Part shown: piece by piece, positions 52,141 through 60,031 of the stretch
Layout: the number at the start of each line of letters is the position of its first letter
Position numbering within the stretch: position 1 is the stretch's first letter
Source of the DNA: Streptomyces halstedii
GTDB taxonomy: Bacteria > Actinomycetota > Actinomycetes > Streptomycetales > Streptomycetaceae
Length of the DNA: 64,000 nucleotides
Reading direction: 5' to 3'
Assembly: GCA_000720535.1 (NCBI GenBank)
Contig: JOAZ01000030.1
Location: 17,163-81,162 of the forward strand
The notes under the pieces: model-generated
Database searches by the model: none
What the model was told of the DNA's origin: nothing
What the model saw: the letters and a program-made list of their open reading frames with translations, nothing else
Made by a program: the position numbers and the translations under genes

Positions 52141-52895
52141 CGACACCGCCCGAGGGCCTCCTGTTCGACGTGGTCGCCCCGCCGACGCCGGTTGAGCGTC
52201 TGTTGCTGCTCGCAGACCAGTACGTGCAGCACAACGACATACTCGGCCGTCTCTTGCAAGCCGGTCCACGGGCCGAGCCCGACACCCACGTCGCCTCCGC
52301 CCAGCGGCTGGCTGCCGCGACGCGCACCGCCATCAAGGCGATCGTTGACGAGCGGCTCTTCGAGAGTCACGAGCTGTCGGACGCAGTGATCCGCCTCCAG
52401 CAGCTCGCCTTCCTGAGTAACGCCTCCACGGAGCACCCGCTCCCCACGGCCCGCATGCTGACGGCCCTGGCTCCCGAAGCCACCATGAGCTGCGCCGACA
52501 GCCTCGCTGGCGAGATCCGACGCCGACGCTGGAGTACCACCGGCGCTCCAGCCCACCAGCTGAACTCCACACAGCACACCGCCCTGTGGGAGATCGCCTG
52601 CGGGAACGTCGTGGCCACCAGCTCTCTGGGACGCCAGTACGTCCACTACCGGGACGCCCGCGTTCTGATCGGCACGCTGCGGTCGCTGGAGGCCAACGGC
52701 CTCGTCGAACGCGTCCCGCAGTCCGCACCCCCCGCCTATGTCGGAGGGCCGCTGCAAGACCGAGTCCGTCTCACCTCCACTGGAACCACCGCCCTGGCCT
52801 CCACCATCTGCCTGCCTCCAGCCGCCGGGAGCCCAACGGCAACAACGCCACCCCCCACCCCTGTCAGCGCGCAGACGGCCGCCCGAAGGCGCTGA
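52137..52895 (+). CDS. Helical plus winged-helix protein
   Basis: ATG 52137 overlaps the previous stop (ATGA). The 252-residue protein has a helical N-terminal half (VERLLLLADQYVQHNDILGRLLQAG, LAAATRTAIKAIVDERLFESHELSDAVIRLQQLAFLS). The winged-helix C-terminal half follows (LNSTQHTALWEIACGNVVATSS, VLIGTLRSLEANGLVERVPQ, DRVRLTSTGTTAL). Same architecture as 15540-16234 and 52942. A plasmid-specific DNA-binding family is likely; targets unknown. Confidence 0.6.
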   Translation: MTTPPEGLLFDVVAPPTPVERLLLLADQYVQHNDILGRLLQAGPRAEPDTHVASAQRLAAATRTAIKAIVDERLFESHELSDAVIRLQQLAFLSNASTEHPLPTARMLTALAPEATMSCADSLAGEIRRRRWSTTGAPAHQLNSTQHTALWEIACGNVVATSSLGRQYVHYRDARVLIGTLRSLEANGLVERVPQSAPPAYVGGPLQDRVRLTSTGTTALASTICLPPAAGSPTATTPPPTPVSAQTAARRR

Positions 52896-52941
52896 CCGAT
52901 CCTCCAGCGCTACCCCTTACTCACCGGAGCTCATCATCCCC

Positions 52942-53727
52942 CTGCGCCACATCGACCTGCCGCTCCAGATCGACCTTCTCCGCGAGCTCGGAGCCGACTT
53001 CACCGCCCTGCACACCAAGGTCACTGAGCTCGCCCCCGAGCCGGGCAGTGACCTGCTGCGGCAGGTCGGCCCGCAGATCCTCGCCATCCACGGCCTCGTG
53101 AGCCGGTCCCTGGTCCGGCTGTCCGTCCTGGACGGCAGTCAGTACACCGCCGTGCCCGGCAGCCGACTTTCCCTGGATACGCTCAGCGGCGTCACCGCCT
53201 CCGCTTCGATCGCCGCCTCTCAGCTGGCACGAGCCGTGGGCGACAACCCGCTCGAAGGCGCGGACTTCGCCGGCGGTCCGCCGGTCGAGGAGGAGTCCGT
53301 GCGCCAGGCGAGGCACACCGAGGCCGCACCGGTCCTGGCGAAAAGCCTGGCCACCGCTGCCCAGCACCTCGAACTGAGCGCAACCTGCTGCCAGTACACC
53401 GCATCCGCCATCATCCGTGACCTGACAGAGCATCCCGAACACCGGCCCGACCTGCCGGAACTGTCACCCGCCCAGTACGCCGTGCTCGAACGGATCGCCC
53501 AGGGCGGCACCCGTCGATACGCACCGCACAACCGGCCCGTCCGCGTCACCGACGGGGACGGTCGGACCATCCACTCGAAGCCCTTCGGCGTGCTGGAGAA
53601 GGAGCGCCTGATCCGTGTGGCGCGGACTTCCAGGTATGTGAGTCAGGACGTCGTGGTCACGGCTGCCGGACGGCTCGCGCTGGATTTCCAGAAGCCGCAC
53701 CGCTCCCAGGCACCGTCACCGGCCAAG
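52942..53727 (+). CDS. Helical plus winged-helix protein, truncated at a C tract
   Basis: Coding signal starts near 52930; CTG 52942, after GGAG, is the best start (RHIDLPLQIDLLRELGADFTALHTKVTELAP). The N-terminal half is helical; the C-terminal half is a winged helix (LSPAQYAVLERIAQGGTRRYAPH, FGVLEKERLIRVARTSRYVSQDVVVTAAGRLAL). It runs into a run of 19 C (53728-53746) and on in frame into a DUF317 region, so its true end is uncertain. It pairs with its paralogue at 52137. Confidence 0.5.
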
Positions 53728-53746
53728 CCCCCCCCCCCCCCCCCCC
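53728..53746 (+). repeat. Nineteen-base C tract
   Basis: A homopolymer of 19 C in the coding direction joins two unrelated domains (winged-helix tail and a DUF317 domain that lacks its usual beginning). It may mark a collapsed gap in assembly, or a slippage-prone switch. Confidence 0.8.
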
Positions 53747-54406
53747 ACAAGATCAACGACGTCATCGGCCCTCTGGCCCACCTGTTCGCGTGGCCCTATG
53801 AGCACAACCCGCGAACCGGACGCGTCGACATCGACAGCCCCTGCGGCGGCGTCTTCCTCGACTTCGACCCCAACCGTCCGGACGGCGTGTGGTGGACCAT
53901 CGCCCATCACGAGCCCTACTGGCAAATCGAGTTCAGCCGACAGACGCCGAGCGAGGCCATCGCGTCCGTTACCCAGGCCCTGCCCCAACTGCTCGGTGAC
54001 CGCCGGCATGCCGACCGCATTCCTCTCGCGACCGAGTCCATGTCCCACCTTGCCAAGACCAGCGTCCTCCATTTTAACGGGGGTGGCGTGGGCCTCTCCC
54101 GACGGCCACTGCACCGTGGAGCACAACACGGACCCCCTGCACCCGTGGCGGATCGAGCACTCGGTGTACGACGGCTTCGACACGCACTGGAGCGCCACGT
54201 TCACTCTCGAGGTGCCCAAGCGTCTGGTTGCCCAGTTCTTCACCCACCTCACGACCACCACGCCGGTGGAAAGTCTCTTCCGCGATGTCCCGCATTTCGT
54301 GCAGAAGCTGGACGAGGTGCTCATCACCCCGGCCCGTGGAGCCGCTGTGAACCCGCATGTCTACCACGCCGGCGCCCAGCTCGGCCGTGCCGTACGCCAC
54401 CGCTGA
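53747..54406 (+). pseudogene. DUF317 protein, incomplete and frameshifted
   Basis: The frame opens directly after the C tract with INDVIGPLAHLFAWPYEHNPRTG, then PDGVWWTIAHHEPYWQIEFSRQTPSEAIASVTQALPQLL. The first DUF317 half lacks its N-terminal SPRHLAG part. At a five-G run (54079-54083) the frame shifts; removing one G joins VLHFNGVAWASPDGHCTVEHN and DTHWSATFTLEVPKRLVAQFFTHL, the second half. It ends at 54406. The gene is probably broken or mis-sequenced at both ends. Confidence 0.55.
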
Positions 54407-54546
54407 TCTCCCCACCGACCGGATCCCTGCGGCGTCGCCTCCGCAGCCCTACTCAGCGCCGCTGGCGGACCCCCGCACAGAGGTCCTTCGTATCCCACTG
54501 CAGCTCGCTCATCAATCCGCCCCCCTCCCTCACCAGCACGCGCCGT

Positions 54547-55410
54547 GTGTCTCTGCCCGACGGCGCTGAACTGACCGCCTACCTCGACGGGCCGGCCGAC
54601 GCGCCCGTCACCCTCGTTCTGGTCCACGGGCTGTCTGTCACTGCGGACCTGTGGCGTCTGCACACCCCACCCCTTGCCGCCCAGGGTGTCCGGGTCGTGC
54701 GCTACGACCAGCTCGCACGCGGGCAGTCCACCCGTGGAACCGCCCCGATCAGGCTCGGGAAACTCGCCGATGACCTTTCCTTCCTCATCGACAGCTGCGT
54801 CCCGCACGGCCCGCTGGTCCCCGCCGGCCACTCCATGGGCGGCATGATCCTGCAGACCCTGACGACGATGCGTCCGGACCTGCTCCCCCGGATACAGGGC
54901 CTCCTGCTGCTCTCCACGCCCGACGGACCGGTCACCACACGTCCCGTGCCCGGGCTCCGGACCCGACTCCTCAGCTGGGGCCGAGACCTCCTCGCACTCA
55001 CCTGCACCCACGCCCCCGCGGTGGTGGACGCGATACGGCGTCGCCTGCCGCGCTCCAGCCCTTGGGCCCTGTCCACCGCCGCATCCGAGACTGGCCCCAG
55101 CGCGCCAATCGCGTGCCGACGGGGCCTGCACCACACCGCCACCCGTGACATCGCCGCGTTCTGGCAAGCGCTCGCCATCCGCGGATCGCGCCCGGTCGAC
55201 GGGCTGTGCGCCCTCGGTCCGCGCCTGACCCTCCTCGCAGGTTCCGCTGACGTCCACGTGCCCGCCGGCCACACCCAGGCGCTCGCCCGCCGCCTGCCCC
55301 AGGCGCGGTTCGTGCTGACCGACCAGGCCACCCACACGCTTCCCATCCGCCACCACCATGCAGTCGTGGAGAGCCTGACCAACCTCCTGTCCCCCGCCCG
55401 AAAGCACTGA
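54547..55410 (+). CDS. Alpha/beta hydrolase
   Basis: A 287-residue alpha/beta hydrolase. It has the oxyanion region LVLVHGLSVTADLW, nucleophile elbow PAGHSMGGMIL (GxSxG), acid in LAGSADVHVPAGH and the catalytic His in DQATHTLPIRHHH. GTG 54547 starts the frame after a short 5' region; a much longer open frame reading from 52738 is an artefact of joins. It resembles esterases, haloperoxidases and lactonases; substrate unknown. The next gene is a TrpA-like protein 22 bases on. Confidence 0.8.
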   Translation: MSLPDGAELTAYLDGPADAPVTLVLVHGLSVTADLWRLHTPPLAAQGVRVVRYDQLARGQSTRGTAPIRLGKLADDLSFLIDSCVPHGPLVPAGHSMGGMILQTLTTMRPDLLPRIQGLLLLSTPDGPVTTRPVPGLRTRLLSWGRDLLALTCTHAPAVVDAIRRRLPRSSPWALSTAASETGPSAPIACRRGLHHTATRDIAAFWQALAIRGSRPVDGLCALGPRLTLLAGSADVHVPAGHTQALARRLPQARFVLTDQATHTLPIRHHHAVVESLTNLLSPARKH

Positions 55411-55432
55411 CCCCCCGTGGAAAGGGAACATC

Positions 55433-56227
55433 CTGCTTGCCGTTCAGAGACTCGACGCTCTCCTCGCCCAACCCGCGTGCCAACTCGGTGTTTTCGTCCC
55501 CGCCGGCCTGCATCCGCAGAGCGCTGAGCAGCGCCACCTCGACTGCCTCGCGGACGCCGGAGCCGACCTGTTGGAGATCGGCTTTCCCCATCACGCGCCC
55601 TTCCTCGACGGTCCTGTCATCCAGTCCGCCTACCGCCGCGCCCTTCGACACGGGCACGTGCTGGATCGCACCGTCCGTGCGGTTGAGCACGCCGCTCGAC
55701 TGCGGTCGACCGTCGTCATGGCCTACTGGGATTCCGTCAGTCGCCACGGCCCCGAGCACGTGGCTGGCCTGTTCGCCGACGCTGGCGCCGCCGGGGTTAT
55801 GGTCGTCGATCTGCCCGCGCACATGGCCGCACACTGGCATCAGGCCGCGAGCCGCGCGGGCCTGGTCACGCCGAGCCTCGTCCCGCGCCACACCCACGGC
55901 TCAGGTCTGCCTGCGGCGGTCGCCGGAGCGTCGGGATGGCTCTACGCGCCCGCCAGTACGGTCCTCACCGGCCACCAGGGCGCAGTGGACATCCCCGCGC
56001 TCGCCGACTTCATCCAGCGTCTTCGGCAGGCCGTTTCGGTCCCCGTCGTCTCGGGAGTGGGGATCTCCACCCCGGCTCTCCCGGCACGCATTGCTCCGCT
56101 GGTGAACGCGGTCATCATCGGCACTCCTGTCGTCAGCGCTCTGCTGACAAAGCCCGGCCAGGCCCCTGCCGTGGCCGCGTCGTTCGCTCAGGCGCTGCGC
56201 CCGACCTTCAGGGAGCACCGTGTCTGA
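55433..56227 (+). CDS. TrpA-like tryptophan synthase alpha subunit
   Basis: The 264-residue TIM barrel starts at CTG 55433 after AAGGGA. It has the alpha-subunit plan: LGVFVPAGLHPQSAEQRHLDCLADAGADLLEIGFPHHAPFLDGPVIQSAYRRAL in two parts (catalytic Glu in LEIGFP and Asp in FLDGP). ADAGAAGVMVVDLP and VSVPVVSGVGIST follow, with the phosphate loop at IIGTPVVSALL. TrpA normally cleaves indole-3-glycerol phosphate to indole. No trpB is present, so it would need host TrpB or acts as an indole-releasing lyase such as BX1/IGL types. The stop is overlapped by the next GTG. Confidence 0.7.
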   Translation: MLAVQRLDALLAQPACQLGVFVPAGLHPQSAEQRHLDCLADAGADLLEIGFPHHAPFLDGPVIQSAYRRALRHGHVLDRTVRAVEHAARLRSTVVMAYWDSVSRHGPEHVAGLFADAGAAGVMVVDLPAHMAAHWHQAASRAGLVTPSLVPRHTHGSGLPAAVAGASGWLYAPASTVLTGHQGAVDIPALADFIQRLRQAVSVPVVSGVGISTPALPARIAPLVNAVIIGTPVVSALLTKPGQAPAVAASFAQALRPTFREHRV

Positions 56228-56687
56228 TTTCGATACGCCGGCCGAGCCCTTCTCGCGCCTGAGCGCGGAAGCGCTTGCCTTGCGCCACGCACTGGGTGCC
56301 GCTGGCAAGGACCGCGACGCCCGCGCCCTGGCCACCTGGATCACCGATGCGCAGGCTCTCGCCCGCAGCGCGCTGGACATCCTTCTCGACCTCACGCCGG
56401 CCCGGTCGCACACCACGGTCGAAGGACTGCTGTTCCTCGACCGCCTTGCGCAGATCGCCCAGGACGCCCAGGACGCCGGCGCCGAACTGACCGCAGCCCT
56501 GGCCCGCGCCGTGGAGAACCAGCGCCGGTGCGTCGCCGCCTCGTCGGGACGGGGCGTTGTCATCGGGCCTTCGCCCAAGCAGCTCATTGCCTTGGCCGCC
56601 AACCTGCTCAGCCGCATCCCCGCCCCCTGCCACGCGATACACCGCGAGCGGCTGGTGTCGACTCACCACGCGCACCGGCTGTGTTGA
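56220..56687 (+). CDS. Hypothetical helical protein, 155 aa
   Basis: GTG 56220 overlaps the TrpA-like stop by eight bases. Helical (PFSRLSAEALALRHALGAAGKDRDARALATWITDAQALARSALDILLDL, HTTVEGLLFLDRLAQIAQDAQDAGAELTAALARAVENQ in parts). The C-terminal end has IPAPCHAIHRERLVSTHHAHRLC, rich in His and Cys and possibly metal-binding. No family was recognised. Confidence 0.5.
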   Translation: MSDFDTPAEPFSRLSAEALALRHALGAAGKDRDARALATWITDAQALARSALDILLDLTPARSHTTVEGLLFLDRLAQIAQDAQDAGAELTAALARAVENQRRCVAASSGRGVVIGPSPKQLIALAANLLSRIPAPCHAIHRERLVSTHHAHRLC

Positions 56688-56723
56688 GGGCGCGCCCTCC
56701 GTTTCCAACCCCCAGGACAGACC

Positions 56724-57656
56724 ATTTCAGATCAGCCCCGATTCCGCGCCCTTTCTCTCGGCGCGGGAGTTCAGTCCAGCACTCTTCTTGCCCTCTCAGC
56801 CGAAGGCGTCCTCCCCAAAGTCGACTACGCGATTTTCGCCGACACCGGCTGGGAGCCCCGCGCCGTCTATGAGCACCTCGACCGTTTGGAGCGCGAGATA
56901 GCCGCCCCGGCCGGCATCCCTGTCCTGCGAGTGTCCGCCGGCAACATCCGCGACGACGCCCTCGACCCGCACCACCGGTTCGCCTCCATGCCGCTCTACA
57001 TCCTGAACCAGGACGGCAAGGCCGGGATGACCCGACGGCAGTGCACAGGCGAATACAAAGTCAATCCGATAAAGAAGCAGGTCAGAACCCTTCTCAGCTA
57101 TCCCTACCCCGCCCGGATCCCGCGGGAGGTATTCGTCGAGCAGTGGATCGGCATCTCGACCGACGAGTTCCACCGCGCCAAGGACGCGGACGTGAAGTAC
57201 ATGCGTAACCGGCACCCGCTCATTGACCTGGGCTGGTCGCGCGCCGACTGCATCCGGTACCTGACGTCGCTCAACCTGGCGGACACTCCCGAGAGCAGCT
57301 GTCTAGGGTGCCCCTTCCACGGCAACGCGCAATGGCGCCATATCCGCGACACTTCACCTGCCGAGTGGGCGGACGTGGTGGCCTTCGACGCCGCCATCCG
57401 CCAGGGAAACGCGCGCGCGAACGCCAGTGGCAACCGGCTGTTGGGCGAGGCGTTCCTCCATCGCTCCCGCGTGCCCCTGGCCGACGCCCCTATCGATCAC
57501 GTCACCGCCGCCGAGTGGGCCGCCCTCCAGCAGGAGCTGGGCAGCGACGACGACGTCGCGGTGCTGGAGGAGGGTGTCCCGGACGGATGCTCGCCCTGGG
57601 CCTGCCGCGGAGACGCGGCCGCGTTGGCCCGCGACGACTTCGGGCTGGCCACGTGA
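56724..57656 (+). CDS. PAPS-reductase-like PP-loop protein
   Basis: The 310-residue frame has no standard start before its first motif; ATT 56724, after AGGA, is used. PP-loop SLGAGVQSSTLLALSAEG (residues about 9-26) is followed by VDYAIFADTGWEPRAVYEHL. Cysteines then fall in RRQCTGEYKVNPI, RADCIRYL and SSCLGCPFHGN, the pattern of phage- and plasmid-borne PAPS-reductase-like (IbrA/COG3969-like) proteins, perhaps holding an Fe-S cluster. It could activate a sulphur or nucleotide group, as DndC does in DNA phosphorothioation. The GTG of a C5 methyltransferase overlaps its stop. Confidence 0.65.
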   Translation: MSDQPRFRALSLGAGVQSSTLLALSAEGVLPKVDYAIFADTGWEPRAVYEHLDRLEREIAAPAGIPVLRVSAGNIRDDALDPHHRFASMPLYILNQDGKAGMTRRQCTGEYKVNPIKKQVRTLLSYPYPARIPREVFVEQWIGISTDEFHRAKDADVKYMRNRHPLIDLGWSRADCIRYLTSLNLADTPESSCLGCPFHGNAQWRHIRDTSPAEWADVVAFDAAIRQGNARANASGNRLLGEAFLHRSRVPLADAPIDHVTAAEWAALQQELGSDDDVAVLEEGVPDGCSPWACRGDAAALARDDFGLAT

Positions 57657-58918
57657 TCATCCTCGATCTGTTCGCCGGACCAGGCGGCTGGAGCCACGCC
57701 CTGATGATCCTCGGGGTGCGCGACGTCGGCCTGGAATGGGACGAGTGGGCCTGCAAGACCCGCGCAACGGCCCGGCAGTTGACCATCCGCACCGACGTCG
57801 CGATGTATCCGGTGGGGCCCTTCCTCGGAAGGACCGCCGGGCTCATCGCCAGCCCGCCCTGCCAGGCATGGTCGATGGCAGGTAAACGTCTCGGGATCCT
57901 CGACCAGCCGCTGGTCCACCAGGCCGTTGCTGACCTCGCCGTCGGCCGCGACACCCGCGAACAGCTCCTCACCGCCTGCCAGGACGAACGCTCGCTGCTC
58001 GCCGCCGAGCCCATGCGCTATCTGCACGCCCTCAACCAGCACGGCCAACCCGAGTGGATCGCGATGGAGGAAGTCCCGGACGTCTTGCCGCTGTGGCGTC
58101 AGTACGCTGCGATCCTGCGCAGCTGGGGCTTCTCGGTGTGGACGGGGATCCTGAACGCGGCGGACTACGGAGTGCCGCAGACCAGGCGGCGCGCGATCCT
58201 GCTCGCCTCGCGCACCCGCACCGCCGAACCCCCGCCGCCCACCCACGCCAAAGTCGCCGAGCCGGAGTCGCTGTTCGGGCCGGGCCGCGCCCGGTGGGTA
58301 TCCATGGCCGAAGCCCTCGGCTGGGGTGCCACCGACCGCCCGGTGCCGACCGTGTGCGCCGGCGGAGGGCCGGGAGGCGGCCCAGAGCCCTTCCCGTCCG
58401 GATCCCGCAAAACCCTCAGCGACGCCCGCGACCGCGGAACCTGGAAGCCCCAGAGCACCCTTGTCCTGCAGTCCCGCCGGGAAGGCGCGGGGTGGTCGGC
58501 CCTCGACGGAGCCAGGGAGAACCGGCCGGCCGACGAGCCAGCCCCCACGTTCACCGGCGAGACACACCGCTGGTCATGGTCCCTGCGCAGCAACAACCAG
58601 TCCAACGCGACCGTCCGCCGATCTGACGAACCGGCCGGCACCCTGTTCTTCGGCCATCGCGCCAATGAATGCGTCTGGATCGCCGAAGCCGCCTCCAGCG
58701 CCGCTGGCGAGGAGCAGCCGGCGCCGGAGTCCATCCGGATCACCGCCCAGGAAGCCGGCCGCCTGCAGACCTTCCCTGCCGACTACCCCTGGACCGGGAA
58801 CAAGGGGCAGGTCTTCGGCCAGATCGGCAACGCGGTGCCGCCCCGGCTCGCCGCCCATCTGCTGGCCCCGCACCTCGGCAAGACCCTCCACCCCGACGAC
58901 TACACCCTGGCCGCGTAG
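57653..58918 (+). CDS. C5-cytosine DNA methyltransferase
   Basis: A 421-residue enzyme. Motif I LDLFAGPGGWSHAL (residues about 4-17), motif IV SPPCQAWSMAGK with catalytic Cys near 70, motif VI MEEVPDVLP, motif VIII GVPQTRRRAILLA and the closing motif QIGNAVPPRLAAHLL. GTG 57653 overlaps the upstream PP-loop stop (GTGA), so the two are made together. No restriction enzyme is adjacent. It probably methylates the element's DNA against restriction, or works with the PP-loop protein on a further modification. Confidence 0.88.
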   Translation: MIILDLFAGPGGWSHALMILGVRDVGLEWDEWACKTRATARQLTIRTDVAMYPVGPFLGRTAGLIASPPCQAWSMAGKRLGILDQPLVHQAVADLAVGRDTREQLLTACQDERSLLAAEPMRYLHALNQHGQPEWIAMEEVPDVLPLWRQYAAILRSWGFSVWTGILNAADYGVPQTRRRAILLASRTRTAEPPPPTHAKVAEPESLFGPGRARWVSMAEALGWGATDRPVPTVCAGGGPGGGPEPFPSGSRKTLSDARDRGTWKPQSTLVLQSRREGAGWSALDGARENRPADEPAPTFTGETHRWSWSLRSNNQSNATVRRSDEPAGTLFFGHRANECVWIAEAASSAAGEEQPAPESIRITAQEAGRLQTFPADYPWTGNKGQVFGQIGNAVPPRLAAHLLAPHLGKTLHPDDYTLAA

Positions 58919-60031
58919 ATGCCCCACTCCGCCGACCCGTACGAGGACGACCTGGACGACCTGCCCTCTCCGCGGCCCGTCCACTACGCAGAGCAGTCCC
59001 TGCTCGGGGCGCTCCTCCTGGACCCCCACCGGCTCTCCGACATCCGTGTTCTGACAGCGGAGCAGTTCAGCAACCACGCCCACGGCGCCCTCTTCCAGGC
59101 CATGCGTACGGTTCCGCTGCCCGATCCGGAGACCCACCGCTCCGATCCCGCCTGGCTCAACGCCGTCCTCGACGCGGCCCGCCCCCATGCCCCAGGGCTA
59201 TCCGTCTCCTACCTCCACACCCTCGTCCAGGTCTGCCCGTGGCCCCAGCACGCGCCGGCGTACGCCCGGATGATCCAATCCGATCACGCCCGGCGCACGC
59301 TGCTCATGCACGCCCAACGCCTCGACCAGACCGCCACCGACGCCACCTTGCCCAACCGGGCCGCAGCCACCCTGGCCCAGGCCGACTCCCTCGCACAGTT
59401 CCTGGACACGCTCGCCGGACAGTTCGCCCCGCACCCCGGCTCCCTGCCGCACACCGCCCTGCCGACACAACCCACGGCGCGCAGCAGCGAGGAAGCCCCC
59501 GACGAGGAACACCTCCTCCTCGCCACCGCCACCGCGCACCCGGCAGCGCTGAAGGACATGCGCTGGCTCCAGCCCGAGGATTTCACGCAGCCCCTGCACG
59601 CAGCCCTGTGGCAGTGCCTGACCTCGCTGGTCCACCGCGCCGAGCCGGTAGACCCGGTCACCGTGCTCTGGGAAGCCCAGCATCGCGGGCTCCTCACCGA
59701 CGACCTCGCCGCCGGTGACTTGATGGCTCTGGTCTCCACACCCGTCGGGTCGGCCGACTACTGGGGTGAACGCATCCTTCAACGGTCCCTGTTGGCCCGC
59801 GCGTGTGACGTCGCCACACGGATCGCCACCTACGCCGAGGACCCAGCCAACACGACGCACCAACTGATCACCGGCAGCCGCCGTGTGCTGGCCGACCTCA
59901 CCGCACTGCGCACCCGCTGGCAGCGCAGCACCGCCCCCACACCACCGACGACTCCCCGTGCCCCGCGCAGTCCGGCCGTCTCCCGGGCCGGCCCGCCGCC
60001 CCGAGCCACCGCAGCACGCGCACTCCGATGA
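58919..60031 (+). CDS. Tandem DnaB-N domain protein without ATPase
   Basis: ATG 58919 directly follows the methyltransferase stop. The 370-residue protein has two copies of the DnaB N-terminal helical domain: YAEQSLLGALLLDPHRLSDIRVLTAEQFSNHAHGALFQAMR near residue 20, and EHLLLATATAHPAALKDMRWLQPEDFTQPLHAALWQCL near 195, each with a WGERILQR-type or LHTLVQ-type tail. The RecA-type helicase domain is absent. It could bind host DnaB or primase to load or block replication. The tail is basic and Pro-rich; its stop overlaps the following ATG. Confidence 0.75.
   Translation: MPHSADPYEDDLDDLPSPRPVHYAEQSLLGALLLDPHRLSDIRVLTAEQFSNHAHGALFQAMRTVPLPDPETHRSDPAWLNAVLDAARPHAPGLSVSYLHTLVQVCPWPQHAPAYARMIQSDHARRTLLMHAQRLDQTATDATLPNRAAATLAQADSLAQFLDTLAGQFAPHPGSLPHTALPTQPTARSSEEAPDEEHLLLATATAHPAALKDMRWLQPEDFTQPLHAALWQCLTSLVHRAEPVDPVTVLWEAQHRGLLTDDLAAGDLMALVSTPVGSADYWGERILQRSLLARACDVATRIATYAEDPANTTHQLITGSRRVLADLTALRTRWQRSTAPTPPTTPRAPRSPAVSRAGPPPRATAARALR

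Noticed and set aside
52738-55410. A single 890-residue protein
   Set aside because: It joins a winged-helix protein, a DUF317 part and an alpha/beta hydrolase through a C tract and a region without coding character; these are separate genes.
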